Numbered from the stretch's first letter, positions 1 through 8,285 are shown. The stretch: DNA of 18,668 nucleotides from Bacillota bacterium (GCA_023422005.1 JAEZSC010000172.1:1-18668); one strand, 5' to 3'. The notes: a model not told the origin generated them from the letters alone. Made by a program: numbers and translations.

Positions 1-2
1 TC

Positions 3-731
3 GGCAACCACATCCGCGAGGCGGCGCTGCTGCTGGGCGAGCTTGTGGAGCAGGCGCTGGTGAACGGCTGCCAGCGCGCCGACAAGCGCGCCTGCGACTG
101 CAACGAATGCGTGGGCCGCGCCCAGGAAATCACGCTGGAGCTGCTCAAAAAGCTGCCGGAGATCCGCGAAGTGCTCACGACCGACATTCAGGCCGCCTAC
201 GAGGGCGACCCGGCGGCCCGCAGCACCGAGGAGATCTTGCTGTGTTATCCGTCCATCGAGGCCGTCAGCGTGCACCGCATCGCCCATGAGCTGTACCGTA
301 TGGGCGTGCCGCTGCTGCCCCGGGCCATGAGCGAATACGCTCACCAGGTCACCGGCATCGACATTCACCCCGGCGCCACGATCGGCCGGTATTTCTTCAT
401 CGACCATGGCACCGGTGTGGTCGTCGGCGAGACCTGCACCATTGGCGACCACGTGAAGCTGTTCATGGGCGTTACGCTGGGCGCGCGCAGCTTCCAGCTG
501 GACGAGCACGGCAACCCGGTCAAGGGCATCAAGCGTCACCCGGATATCGAGGACAACGTCGTCATCTATTCCAACGCCACGATACTGGGCGGCGACACCC
601 GCATCGGCCACGACAGCATCATCGGCGGCAACGTGTGGCTGACCCACACGGTGCCCCCCTATTCCCGTGTGTACAACGCCCAACCCTCGCCGGTCGTGCG
701 CAACGGAGAGGAGATCGAGTTTCAGATATGA
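3..731 (+). CDS. cysE: Serine O-acetyltransferase (CysE/EpsC type), 5' end outside window
   Basis: Transfers acetyl from acetyl-CoA to L-serine to make O-acetylserine, the first step of cysteine synthesis in the cytoplasm. The frame is open from the window edge (first full codon at 3), so the true start is upstream; a GTG at 45 is only an internal Val codon. The visible 242 residues hold an N-terminal helical region with a Cys-containing stretch (CDCNEC), the SAT-type segment YPSIEAVSVHRIAHELY, and a left-handed beta-helix of hexapeptide repeats with DIHPGATIG, FIDHGTGVVVGE and the GGDTRIG...IGGNVW rungs; the two His-containing motifs match the active site region of the family. The long N-terminal part fits the EpsC-like Firmicutes form better than a short CysE. 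The stop TGA overlaps the ATG of the next gene, which suggests translational coupling. Family assignment is secure; the choice between cysE and epsC as symbol is not. Confidence 0.93.
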   Translation, partial: GNHIREAALLLGELVEQALVNGCQRADKRACDCNECVGRAQEITLELLKKLPEIREVLTTDIQAAYEGDPAARSTEEILLCYPSIEAVSVHRIAHELYRMGVPLLPRAMSEYAHQVTGIDIHPGATIGRYFFIDHGTGVVVGETCTIGDHVKLFMGVTLGARSFQLDEHGNPVKGIKRHPDIEDNVVIYSNATILGGDTRIGHDSIIGGNVWLTHTVPPYSRVYNAQPSPVVRNGEEIEFQI

Positions 732-1771
732 ACGTATCCTACGCGTTGCTGGCGCATCCCGGCCACAACCGGGTGTATTTCGATCAGTCACAGCCGCTGC
801 ACCAAATGGAATTGCAGGCGGTGGCCGGGGGCTTTGCCCGGGGAGCCGAGTGGCGCGCCCTGGGCGGTGTACCTTACCTGGCCTTCGCCTGCGGGCAACC
901 GCTGACGCCGGAGCAGCGCCGGGCGCTGGAATCCCTGAGTTTCTTCTACGCGCTGTTTGAGCTGCGCGACGGATGGCTGCAGCCGATGGAACCCGTGGGC
1001 GGTCGCTATCTCAGCGAAAGCATGGCCGCGCTGCTCAAATACAGCGGCAAGACAAACGAGCAGTTCACAGCCCTGATGATCAACCTGGCCGCCAGCCTGT
1101 GCCGCACCGGCAGCCCTCGCCTGAGCCTGCTGGACCCCATGAGCGGCAAGGGTACCACATTGTGGGAGGCCCTTAGCCGCGGCATGGACGCCAGCGGTGT
1201 GGAGGTGAACGCCACGTGGCACCAGGAGGCCTGCTCCTACGCCGTGAAGTTCCTGGAAAACGCGCGCCTCAAGCACAAGGTCAGCCGGTCCTCGGTGCCT
1301 GGAGAAAAGGGCAAGCGCCTGGCGGATCTCTTTACCGTGCGGTTCGCCAACACGCGTGAGGCGTGGGAGGCCGATGACGCCCACGCCCTGACGCTGGCCA
1401 GCGCCGACACCCGGCACGCGGCGCGCTGTTTTAAGAAGGAAAGCTTCGACATCCTGGTGGCCGACCTGCCCTACGGCGTGCAACATGCGGGCAAGACTGC
1501 CGCCGGCAGCAAGACTTCGGCCCAGAGCGACCTGGCCGCGCTGTTGGATGCGTCGCTGCCCGGCTGGGCGGCGGTCATGAAGCCCGGCGGCGCGCTGGTC
1601 CTAAGCTTCAACGAGCACACGCTGGGCCGCGACGAGGCCGCAGCGCTGTGCGCTGACCACGGCCTGCGGCCTCTTTATGAGCCGCCCTACGCCGGCTACT
1701 CCCACCGGGTGGATCAGGGGATTCAGCGGGATTTGGTGTGCGCGGTTAAAGCGGTGGAGGGCGAGGAGTAA
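728..1771 (+). CDS. TRM11-like SAM-dependent methyltransferase without THUMP domain
   Basis: 347 residues. The C-terminal half is a Rossmann methyltransferase domain of the UPF0020/TRM11 kind: motif I is LLDPMSGKGTT (about residues 134-144), an acidic GVEVN follows at about 157-161, and motif IV is VADLPYG (about 244-250), a DxPY-type catalytic loop typical of enzymes methylating exocyclic amino groups of RNA bases. The first 110 residues show no THUMP signature, unlike classic TRM11 or RlmL. I start it at the ATG at 728, which overlaps the upstream TGA (ATGA), rather than at a longer upstream reading that would run through the acetyltransferase. Substrate is unknown; tRNA or rRNA guanine N2 is a family-based guess. 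Co-translation with a serine acetyltransferase gives no obvious clue to its target. Confidence 0.8.
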   Translation: MNVSYALLAHPGHNRVYFDQSQPLHQMELQAVAGGFARGAEWRALGGVPYLAFACGQPLTPEQRRALESLSFFYALFELRDGWLQPMEPVGGRYLSESMAALLKYSGKTNEQFTALMINLAASLCRTGSPRLSLLDPMSGKGTTLWEALSRGMDASGVEVNATWHQEACSYAVKFLENARLKHKVSRSSVPGEKGKRLADLFTVRFANTREAWEADDAHALTLASADTRHAARCFKKESFDILVADLPYGVQHAGKTAAGSKTSAQSDLAALLDASLPGWAAVMKPGGALVLSFNEHTLGRDEAAALCADHGLRPLYEPPYAGYSHRVDQGIQRDLVCAVKAVEGEE

Positions 1772-1819
1772 GCCCGAGGTTTCTATAGCCTTTTCTATTT
1801 GATATACCGCTTTACTAAA

Positions 1820-1847
1820 GGGGCTGCCGTGCTGTACGGCAGCCCTG
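1820..1847. terminator. Hairpin terminator between convergent genes
   Basis: GGGCTGCCG at 1821-1829 pairs perfectly with CGGCAGCCC at 1837-1845 around a 7-nt loop. On the plus strand it is followed by the T-rich TGATTCTTT; on the minus strand the T content after the stem is weak. It lies 50 nt after the methyltransferase stop and 28 nt beyond the nucleotidyltransferase stop, so it probably ends plus-strand transcription and may serve both. Confidence 0.6.
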
Positions 1848-1872
1848 ATTCTTTCTGTGTACTTCTTGCGCG

Positions 1873-2697
1873 TCATGTGCTCTGGCCGCGCACATCTTCC
1901 ACCAACTCCCCCAGCATCCGGCAGGCTCTGGCCGGATCGCTGCCCAGGGTAGCGAAGATCTCTTCGACCTTGTGCATATAGTCCGCCGGGCGGTGTTGGA
2001 AGGAATCGATCCTCTGTACGGCCCGCTTTTCGTTGAGGCAATAGGTCTCGTTGAGCGCGAAAAGCACCTGATTCAAAGCCGATATCGAGCGTACCACATG
2101 GGCGGCCACATAGTAGGGGTCGCCTTTGTCGGCGTTCTTTGCGGCCAGCTCTTGGGAGAACCCGGCCTCAAACAGATAGAAGCTCAATATGGCCTGCTTC
2201 ATCTTGGCCGGGTAGGGCCGTGTCTGTGCATGCAAAGTTTGCAATGTCCCCGTGGGGTCGTGCAGAATGCGGCACGCTGCCAGCTCGCCCATGTACATGG
2301 CGTTCAGATAGGCGTGGGGGTGGCCGGGCTGATAGTGGGCGGTCACCCGGCCGGCGCTGCAATCCTCAATGGCTTGCTGCACGCGGGCAATGTCCCGCAG
2401 GATCAGGTCCACGTGCAGATCGCCGATGATCAGCCAGCCGCCGCCGTTCACCCAGTTGCCCCAGCTGCCGGGAGGGGCGATCAGCCCCTCCCGATGCTCC
2501 TGATCCAACGCCGTGGCGGCGCGGTCCAGAGCGGCCAGGTCCAGCTTGTCAGCTTCATAACAGATGCCGATGTCCACGTCGGAATCCGGCCGATGGGTGC
2601 CTGTAGCCCGGGAGCCGCCCAGCACGACACCCACGATGCCGGGTGCATCCTTGAGTGCCAGTTGGACTTCCTGCAGGATGGCTTCCACGTTATCCAT
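1873..2697 (-). CDS. Nucleotidyltransferase-domain protein
   Basis: 274 residues from the ATG at 2697. The N-terminal domain carries the polymerase-beta-like nucleotidyltransferase signature GGSRATGTHRPDSDVDIGI (about residues 27-45), with metal-binding Asp 40 and 42 and a third acidic residue in HVDLILRD (Asp 97). The remaining 170 residues are helical, as in antibiotic nucleotidyltransferases and DUF4037-like proteins, and contain no motif I can assign. It would transfer a nucleotide to a small molecule or protein; the substrate is unknown. The start overlaps the stop of the upstream serine hydrolase gene by 8 nt, so the two are one operon, probably translationally coupled; the ribosome binding site is weak (AAAAGAAAATAATC before ATG), which fits coupling. 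A longer frame (extra 17 residues) is possible but lies inside the upstream gene. Confidence 0.8.
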   Translation of the reverse strand: MDNVEAILQEVQLALKDAPGIVGVVLGGSRATGTHRPDSDVDIGICYEADKLDLAALDRAATALDQEHREGLIAPPGSWGNWVNGGGWLIIGDLHVDLILRDIARVQQAIEDCSAGRVTAHYQPGHPHAYLNAMYMGELAACRILHDPTGTLQTLHAQTRPYPAKMKQAILSFYLFEAGFSQELAAKNADKGDPYYVAAHVVRSISALNQVLFALNETYCLNEKRAVQRIDSFQHRPADYMHKVEEIFATLGSDPARACRMLGELVEDVRGQST

Positions 2698-4171
2698 GAT
2701 TATTTTCTTTTGACCGCCCCTTGACCGGCGCGGCCTCCGCAGACCCAAAGCTCACGTTGATTTTATGCTGCACCAAGACCTCGTCGCCGTCGAAAACCAG
2801 GCGCAGGTCAGTCACGAAGGGGGCGTTGACGTCGCGGGCGGTCAGGCGCAGCGTGTTCCCGTCCTCCCAGGTGAAGCTGGCGGCCTGCACATGGGGATGC
2901 TCGGTGGAGGCGTCTTCGCCCTGCACCCAACGCTGGCGGCCATAGACCAACGTGGTTCTGCCGCCGCGGTTGGCGTTGGAAGAAAGGGTGCCGTAATAGC
3001 GTCGTGTCACCGCCGTCGTGAGTTCGCAGCAGCCTTCATCGAAGCGCAGCGTCAGGCTGCGCACGTGCATCGGGTTTTTGTCCAGCAGGATGGTTTTGCC
3101 ATTCCACTTGGCCTCCAGCACGGAACTGGGCTGGGCCTTGGGCGGGTCATAGCGCAGGCCGGCCAGTGCATCCTGCAGCGCCTGGTGGGCTGCCGGGTCT
3201 TCGGGCAGAGTATCGGCCATGGCGGGCAGCACGTGCTGCCACAGCAGCGTGAGCACCGCCTGCATGTCGCCGATGCCGCTGTTGATCGCGAAAACGGCGT
3301 CATGGCCAGGGCTTACGACGCAATATTGACCGAATGCGCCGTCTCCGCGATAGACGCCCTCGGGGATGCACCTCCAGAATTGGTAGCCGTAACCCTGCCC
3401 CCAATCGCTGGTGCCGTCGGCGGGGCCGTTGCTGACGTGCTTGCCCGTGGCCTCGTCGATCCACGCGGCGTTCAGCAGCTGCTTGCCCTGCCACGCGCCC
3501 CGCTGCAGCAGGAACTGGCCGAACTTGGCGATGTCATGGGTCTTGATCATCAGGCCGAAGCCGCCGGTGTCATAGCCCCGGGGGCACTGCTCCCATGTGG
3601 CGCCCTGGATGCCCAGTGGCGCGAACAGCCGGGGTGTCAGGTAATCCAGGATGCGCATACCCGCCAGCCGGTGCACGATGACGCTCAGAAGATACGTTGC
3701 GGCGGTGTTGTAGACGAAGTGGGTGCCGGGCTCCTTCTCCAGCGGCACCGAGAAAAAACCCTTGACCCAGTCACCGCCGCGGCGGCCGAAGGTCTTGTCG
3801 GAGGGGTCCACGATATGGCCGGTGCTCATGGAGAGCAGGTGGCGCACCTTGAGCGCCTGCCACTTGCGGCTTAGGCCCTTGGCATACTCGGGCAGGTGCT
3901 TCAAGACCGGGTCGTCTACGCTCAGAAGGCCTTCCTGCACGGCGAAGCCCACCGCTGTGGACGTGAAGGATTTGCTCAGCGAGAACAGCATATGATTGCG
4001 GTCCAGCGAATAGGGCGACCACGCGCCTTGGGCGATCACCTGGCTGTGACGCAGGAAGACCAGGCTGTGCAGTTCGATGTTCTGTTCATGCACAGCCTGC
4101 AGAAAACGCTGCAGCGCCGCGCTGGGCACGCCCTGGCTTTCGGGGATGGCGGCGGGCAGGGTGTAGATCAT
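2690..4171 (-). CDS. Serine hydrolase, class C beta-lactamase fold
   Basis: 493 residues from the ATG at 4171. Typical of esterase, peptidase or penicillin-binding-like hydrolases of the beta-lactamase/transpeptidase-like family rather than of resistance enzymes. The nucleophile motif SxxK is FSLSKSF (Ser64, Lys67); the second motif is VYNTAATY (Tyr154), where the usual Asn of YxN is Thr, as in many close relatives with YNS or YNT; the family segment SPGHDAVFAINSGIGD marks the end of the catalytic domain. About 150 C-terminal residues form an extra beta-rich domain. No signal peptide is seen, so it is probably cytoplasmic. Two closely spaced ATGs exist; GAGAGG lies 9 nt before the one at 4171 but directly abuts the one at 4180, so I prefer 4171. 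It is co-transcribed with the nucleotidyltransferase (8-nt overlap). Confidence 0.85.
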   Translation of the reverse strand: MIYTLPAAIPESQGVPSAALQRFLQAVHEQNIELHSLVFLRHSQVIAQGAWSPYSLDRNHMLFSLSKSFTSTAVGFAVQEGLLSVDDPVLKHLPEYAKGLSRKWQALKVRHLLSMSTGHIVDPSDKTFGRRGGDWVKGFFSVPLEKEPGTHFVYNTAATYLLSVIVHRLAGMRILDYLTPRLFAPLGIQGATWEQCPRGYDTGGFGLMIKTHDIAKFGQFLLQRGAWQGKQLLNAAWIDEATGKHVSNGPADGTSDWGQGYGYQFWRCIPEGVYRGDGAFGQYCVVSPGHDAVFAINSGIGDMQAVLTLLWQHVLPAMADTLPEDPAAHQALQDALAGLRYDPPKAQPSSVLEAKWNGKTILLDKNPMHVRSLTLRFDEGCCELTTAVTRRYYGTLSSNANRGGRTTLVYGRQRWVQGEDASTEHPHVQAASFTWEDGNTLRLTARDVNAPFVTDLRLVFDGDEVLVQHKINVSFGSAEAAPVKGRSKENNHG

Positions 4172-4229
4172 GATGCTCATCCTCTCTTGCGAAAATTCAT
4201 ACATGTCCATGGTTATACGAAACACCCTC

Positions 4230-4257
4230 ATTGTACACGGGCATAGCAAAAAAGCAA
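4230..4257 (-). promoter_or_regulatory. Putative sigma-A promoter for the serine hydrolase operon
   Basis: Read on the minus strand: -35 TTGCTT (4257-4252), 16-nt spacer, -10 TACAAT (4235-4230). It would give a leader of about 50 nt before the ATG at 4171. Position and spacing are good; no experimental support. Confidence 0.5.
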
Positions 4258-4331
4258 GCCGGACGACAGTGCAACGAACGGCCTCTAGCTGACGCAGAAC
4301 AGCCGCAGGCTACAGATGTTTTTTTGCAACG

Positions 4332-4345
4332 TTTCCATGTGGAAA
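4332..4345. promoter_or_regulatory. Short inverted repeat in the divergent intergenic region
   Basis: TTTCCA and TGGAAA are separated by TG. It lies in the 465-bp gap between the serine hydrolase operon and the GH2 gene, about 75 bp upstream of the minus-strand -35. It may be a binding site for a dimeric regulator, but 6-bp arms are short and this could be chance. Confidence 0.25.
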
Positions 4346-4389
4346 GGGGTTGGCACAAGGGCCGATATGAAGAACAGGAGATGAAAACC

Positions 4390-4403
4390 TGAAAACGGTA
4401 CCA
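4390..4403 (+). promoter_or_regulatory. cre-like catabolite-repression site
   Basis: TGAAAACGGTACCA matches 13 of 14 positions of the Firmicutes cre consensus TGWAANCGNTNWCA, with one mismatch (C at position 12). It lies about 120 bp upstream of the putative GH2 promoter. CcpA, a LacI-family protein, binds such sites, so catabolite control of the glycoside hydrolase is plausible, although the distance from the -35 is large for simple repression. Confidence 0.45.
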
Positions 4404-4421
4404 CAGAAACACCCAGGAGGT

Positions 4422-4431
4422 TAAACGTTTA
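4422..4431. promoter_or_regulatory. LacI-family operator-like palindrome
   Basis: TAAACGTTTA is a perfect 10-bp palindrome with the central CG of LacI/GalR-family operators. It overlaps a TTTACA hexamer (4428-4433) that resembles a -35 element but has no good -10 partner. The regulator encoded just downstream of the GH2 gene (7189-8211) is the natural candidate to bind here. Confidence 0.45.
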
Positions 4432-4521
4432 CATCGTTCTGTTAAGCAACATTCATGCAGTGTATTGTCGGATTAGGAGCAAATGGCGTTGTATACCGAT
4501 CACACCTGTGTATAGGCAGTA

Positions 4522-4550
4522 TGGAAATGAGTGTAACGGTGTGATATGAT
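4522..4550 (+). promoter_or_regulatory. Putative promoter of the GH2 gene
   Basis: -35 TGGAAA (4522-4527), 17-nt spacer, extended -10 TGATATGAT (TG at 4542-4543, TATGAT at 4545-4550). Transcription would start near 4557, leaving about 80 nt of leader. An imperfect dyad lies just upstream (TATAC 4492-4496 with GTATA 4510-4514, enclosing CACA-CC-TGTG at 4501-4510). Confidence 0.5.
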
Positions 4551-4636
4551 GCAGAGGATGCCGGAGTGTGTGGAGTTATCCTTCGGCACGGATCTATTTC
4601 TTAATTCTAAAATGGATAGAAACGGGAGGGCGAACA

Positions 4637-7108
4637 ATGGCGTTGTTACCTCTGGATGAAGGCTGGCTGCTGCGGGAGGTGCCGCTGCGATGGGACGCTT
4701 CTTTTCTGCCTCGGGCGCTGCAGGAGCAGCCTGTGCCTTGCGGTTTGCCCTGCGACGTGCGCATGGCGCTGATGGATGCCGGGCGCATCGACGATCCGCT
4801 GGTGGGCGTCAACTTCCGCGACCAGTTGTGGGTGGAGCGGCGCTCCTGGTGGTTCGAGAAGCGCTTCCAATGGAGCGGCGAGGCTCATGACCGCGTGGAG
4901 CTCACGTTGGACCGGCTGGACTGGGGCGCGGACATTTTCTTGAATGGCATCCATCTGGGCCGCCATGACAGTGTGTTTTATCCTTTTGTGGCCGATGTCG
5001 GCGCGCAACTGAAGGCCGGTGAGAACCAGCTGGTCGTGCGCCTGACCTGCGGGCTGGAAGGCGTGACCGATGCGGATGTGGCCGAACTGGATTGGCAGGC
5101 GTGCACCGAAGCGAGCAACGGCTGCCCCGAGCGCGGCGACCACCGCCGTGCCTTCCTGCGCAAGCCCGCCTACGCCTTCGGCTGGGACTGGGGCCCCCGG
5201 GTGGCTACCTGCGGCATCGGCAGCGCCCACATCCAGGCCCATGACGGCGCGGCAGTGCGCCACGTGATGCTGAGCACCCGGTGCGTGGAGGGAGGCACGG
5301 CCACTGTGCGCGTGAGCGCCGAGGTGGAAAGCCTGCTGCCCTTGTCCACGCAGGATGGCGAAGTAGAAATATCTTTAAGCCTGTATGGCAAAATTGCCGC
5401 CTGCCAGACGCGGCGGGATGTACTGCTGACAAGCGGCCTCAACTGGCTGGATTTTACGCTGGAAGTGCCGAACGCGGCGCTGTGGTATCCCAACGGCTAC
5501 GGTGAACAGCCGCTCTATGAACTGCGTGTGGCCGTGCGCACCGCCGGCGGAGAATCCCGGCTGAGCCGTATGGCCGGCTTGCGCACATTGGAGATGGACA
5601 CTCGCCGCCTGGAGGACGGCACCCGCCGTTTCGCGCTGGCGGTCAACGGCCGGCCGGTCATGTCCAAGGGCGGCAACTGGATACCCAGCGACTCCATCTA
5701 TGCCCGGGTGACGCCGCAGAAATATGAAAAGCTGGTCGCCGAGGCCAAGGAGGCCAACTTCACAATGCTGCGCGTGTGGGGCGGTGGCCTTTATGAGAAC
5801 GACATCTTCTATGAGCTGTGTGACCGCGCCGGCATTTTGGTGTGGCAGGATTTCATGTTCGGTTGTTCGTTGATCCCCGACCACCGCGGCGATTTCTGCG
5901 CGCTGGTGGAGCGCGAGCTGGAATACCAGACCCGCCGCCTGGGCGGGCATGCGTGCCTTGGGCTGTTCTGCGGCAACAACGAGAACCAGATGATTTACGT
6001 GGATTGGATGAAAAAGGACCGCCGCCATGGCGGGCTGCATGTCTACAACCGTTTGGCCCCGCAGGCCGTGCGTCGCAATTGCCCCCATGTGCCTTATTGG
6101 CCCTCTTCGCCCTATGGCGGGGCGAATCCCAATGACAACGACGTGGGTGACCGCCACCACTGGAGCGATTGCACGATGAACCCCGACATGGAGCGCCGCA
6201 TCACCCCGGAGGAATACGACAAGGTGACCAGCCGCTTCATCAGCGAGTATGGTTACATCGGCCCCTGCTCCCGCGAGAGCATAGAGACCTTCTTCGGCGG
6301 CGCGCCCATCGACCGCAGCGGCGACATTTGGTCCGCCCACAACAACACCTTTGAGAAGCACACCGTGGCCGCCGGTATCACCAAGCATTACGTGGACGCC
6401 GAGGGCCTGAAGCTTACGGATTATCTGCTGTACGCCGGGGCGGTGCAGGCGCTGATGCTGGGCTATTCGCTGGAGGCCATACGCAACAAGCCCGAGTGCT
6501 GGGGCGCGCTGTTCTGGATGTACAACGACTGCTGGGGGGAGACCGGCTGGACCATCGTGGATTATTATCTGCGCCGCAAGCCCAGTTTCTATGCCGTGCG
6601 CCGCGCCTTCGCGCCGCGCCGGCTGATCCTGCGGGCTCAGGGCGGCGAAGCAGTGGTGACCGCCCACAACGACACCGCCCAGGATGTGACGCTTGCCATC
6701 GAGTACGGATCCATGGCTCACGACGGCAGCGGCTGTGACACCCGAACGGCGCAGGTGTCGCTCCAGGCCTACAGCAAAGCCCAGGTGGCGCGCTTCCCGC
6801 TGGAGGGCTGCGGCCCGCTGGTGTTTGCCCGCGCGCCGGGCCTGGACACGGCGCTGCTGCGCCGCGGCCCCTATCGGGAGCATCCCGCGCCGGCCTGCGA
6901 GCTCACCGTGGGTGATGTGAGCAGCCAGGGCGACGACCTGCATTTCACCGTGACCGCCCGGGGCTATGCCCATGGCGTGCACTTCGGCTTGGGTGGCGAA
7001 GTGCGCCTCAGCGACGAATGGTTTGACCTGTTGCCCGGCGAGAGCCGCGCCATCGTGGCGCGGGGTGCCGCCGGCCGCGAAGTCCAGCCCAGGGCCATCA
7101 ACCAATAA
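4637..7108 (+). CDS. Glycoside hydrolase family 2, beta-mannosidase-like
   Basis: 823 residues, the usual size of bacterial beta-mannosidases. It is expected to release terminal beta-mannose (or a related beta-linked sugar) from oligosaccharides. The N-terminal part is the GH2 sugar-binding sandwich (for example DWGADIFLNGIHLGRHDSVF, about residues 95-114). The catalytic barrel shows GNWIPSDSIY, RVWGGGLYE and WQDFMF, the acid/base Glu in FCGNNENQ (Glu449) and the nucleophile Glu in ISEYGYIGP (Glu537). A beta-sandwich C-terminal region follows. There is no signal peptide, so it acts in the cytoplasm on imported oligosaccharides. The ATG at 4637 follows GGGAGGG by 6 nt, which decides the start over an upstream alternative at 4568. 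It is followed by a LacI-type regulator, and LacI-type operator candidates lie upstream. The GNNE motif favours mannosidase over galactosidase or glucuronidase, but substrate is inferred. Confidence 0.9.
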   Translation: MALLPLDEGWLLREVPLRWDASFLPRALQEQPVPCGLPCDVRMALMDAGRIDDPLVGVNFRDQLWVERRSWWFEKRFQWSGEAHDRVELTLDRLDWGADIFLNGIHLGRHDSVFYPFVADVGAQLKAGENQLVVRLTCGLEGVTDADVAELDWQACTEASNGCPERGDHRRAFLRKPAYAFGWDWGPRVATCGIGSAHIQAHDGAAVRHVMLSTRCVEGGTATVRVSAEVESLLPLSTQDGEVEISLSLYGKIAACQTRRDVLLTSGLNWLDFTLEVPNAALWYPNGYGEQPLYELRVAVRTAGGESRLSRMAGLRTLEMDTRRLEDGTRRFALAVNGRPVMSKGGNWIPSDSIYARVTPQKYEKLVAEAKEANFTMLRVWGGGLYENDIFYELCDRAGILVWQDFMFGCSLIPDHRGDFCALVERELEYQTRRLGGHACLGLFCGNNENQMIYVDWMKKDRRHGGLHVYNRLAPQAVRRNCPHVPYWPSSPYGGANPNDNDVGDRHHWSDCTMNPDMERRITPEEYDKVTSRFISEYGYIGPCSRESIETFFGGAPIDRSGDIWSAHNNTFEKHTVAAGITKHYVDAEGLKLTDYLLYAGAVQALMLGYSLEAIRNKPECWGALFWMYNDCWGETGWTIVDYYLRRKPSFYAVRRAFAPRRLILRAQGGEAVVTAHNDTAQDVTLAIEYGSMAHDGSGCDTRTAQVSLQAYSKAQVARFPLEGCGPLVFARAPGLDTALLRRGPYREHPAPACELTVGDVSSQGDDLHFTVTARGYAHGVHFGLGGEVRLSDEWFDLLPGESRAIVARGAAGREVQPRAINQ

Positions 7109-7188
7109 CCAGACTGCCCATGACCCCTAAAGAAGTCTAAATCGCGGACGACGCCACAGCATCGGACGCGAAAAGCCGGAGGCAAATA

Positions 7189-8211
7189 ATGAGTGTTACG
7201 ATAAAGGATGTGGCCCGGCTGGCCCGCGTGGGCGTGTCCACCGTATCCCGCGCCATGAATCAGAGCGGTTATGTCAGCGCCGACGCGCTGGAGCGCATCA
7301 AGGCCGCCGTGGAGGAGCTGGGCTACCGGCCGGACCCCACCGCCAGGGCGCTGATCCGCCGGCGCACTGACATGGTGGCACTGATCGTGGATGTGCCGCT
7401 CAACGAGGCCTGGGACACCGTGGTGACCCATCTGGAAAATGAGCTGTTCACCGAGAAGCTGATTTCCTCGGTGTTCATCCTCTCCTATATGATGCCCGAC
7501 TGGCAGGAGCGTTTTCGCACCGTCGTGGAGACGATACAGGAGCGGCGCATGGCCGGCCTTATCTTCATGGGCGGCGATATGTACGGCTCCGACGAGGAGA
7601 TCTACGACCGGTTGATCCACACCCGCTTCCCGATGGTCGGCATTGATTGCTACATGCCCGGCAGCATCGTCGTGAGCTCCGACCACGAGGGCGGCACCCG
7701 CACCGCCGCGCGCCACCTGCTGGGCCTTGGCCACAAGTCCATCGGTTTTCTGCGCCCCAACGACGACGCGGGCTCCATGTCCCGCCAGCTGGGCTGGAAG
7801 AAAGCGCTGTTGGCCGCGGGAATCGACCCGCCGGACAGCTGGGTCGTCAAGACCGAGGTCGTGACGCCCAAATCAGCGCTGGACGCCTGCTTGCCCGTGC
7901 TGCAGCGCCCGGACCGGCCCACGGGCTTTGTGTGCTTCAATGACGAGCTGGCGCTGGGGCTCATTCACGCGGCGTGGCGCCTGGGCATCAAGGTGCCTGA
8001 GGAGCTCTCGGTGGTGGGGTATGACGACACGCCCTCGGTGCAAGCCTTCATCCCGCCGCTGACGACGATGAAGCAGCACAGCGACCGCATCGCGCGCCTG
8101 GCGGTGGATGAGCTGATGAACTGCCTGCAGGGCCGGGAATCCGTAGCGGGGACCAGGATGATCGATTCGACGCTGGTGATCAGAAATACGACGGCGGCGC
8201 CGTATCGCTGA
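7189..8211 (+). CDS. LacI-family transcriptional regulator
   Basis: 340 residues. The N-terminus is the classic LacI helix-turn-helix and hinge helix: TIKDVARLARVGVSTVSRA at residues 3-21, then GYVSADALERIKAAVEELGY and RPDPTARAL. The rest is the periplasmic-binding-protein-like sensor domain ending in FNDELALGLIHAAWRLGIKVP, SVVGYDD and PPLTTMKQ, all standard. It binds DNA as a dimer and responds to a sugar or sugar phosphate. GGAGG lies 6 nt before the ATG. It is 80 bp downstream of the GH2 gene with no terminator or clear promoter between, so they are probably co-transcribed; the palindrome at 4422-4431 is a plausible target. Confidence 0.93.
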   Translation: MSVTIKDVARLARVGVSTVSRAMNQSGYVSADALERIKAAVEELGYRPDPTARALIRRRTDMVALIVDVPLNEAWDTVVTHLENELFTEKLISSVFILSYMMPDWQERFRTVVETIQERRMAGLIFMGGDMYGSDEEIYDRLIHTRFPMVGIDCYMPGSIVVSSDHEGGTRTAARHLLGLGHKSIGFLRPNDDAGSMSRQLGWKKALLAAGIDPPDSWVVKTEVVTPKSALDACLPVLQRPDRPTGFVCFNDELALGLIHAAWRLGIKVPEELSVVGYDDTPSVQAFIPPLTTMKQHSDRIARLAVDELMNCLQGRESVAGTRMIDSTLVIRNTTAAPYR

Positions 8212-8247
8212 CGCATCTCCTATTGTTTATATATACGACGTTCACCA

Positions 8248-8285
8248 AGCAAGCCTGCCGAGCGACTGGCAGGCTTGCTATTTGT
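8248..8285 (+). terminator. Hairpin terminator after the LacI regulator
   Basis: AGCAAGCCTGCC (8248-8259) pairs perfectly with GGCAGGCTTGCT (8268-8279) around an 8-nt loop, followed by a short ATTTG tract. A 12-bp stem starting 37 nt after the stop fits intrinsic termination although the T run is short. It also marks the left edge of the AT-rich island. Confidence 0.7.

Noticed and set aside
1972..3874. Long plus-strand frames opposite the hydrolase and nucleotidyltransferase
   Set aside because: No domain or ribosome site, and they lie antisense to two genes with clear catalytic motifs.
2690..4171. Antibiotic-resistance beta-lactamase
   Set aside because: It has the SxxK fold but no signal peptide, YNT instead of YxN, and an extra C-terminal domain; relatives are general serine hydrolases.
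5375..7105. 576-codon antisense frame opposite the GH2 gene
   Set aside because: The GH2 protein on the plus strand is unmistakable; the antisense translation is rich in His, Gly and Ala with no motif, as expected opposite a GC-rich gene.
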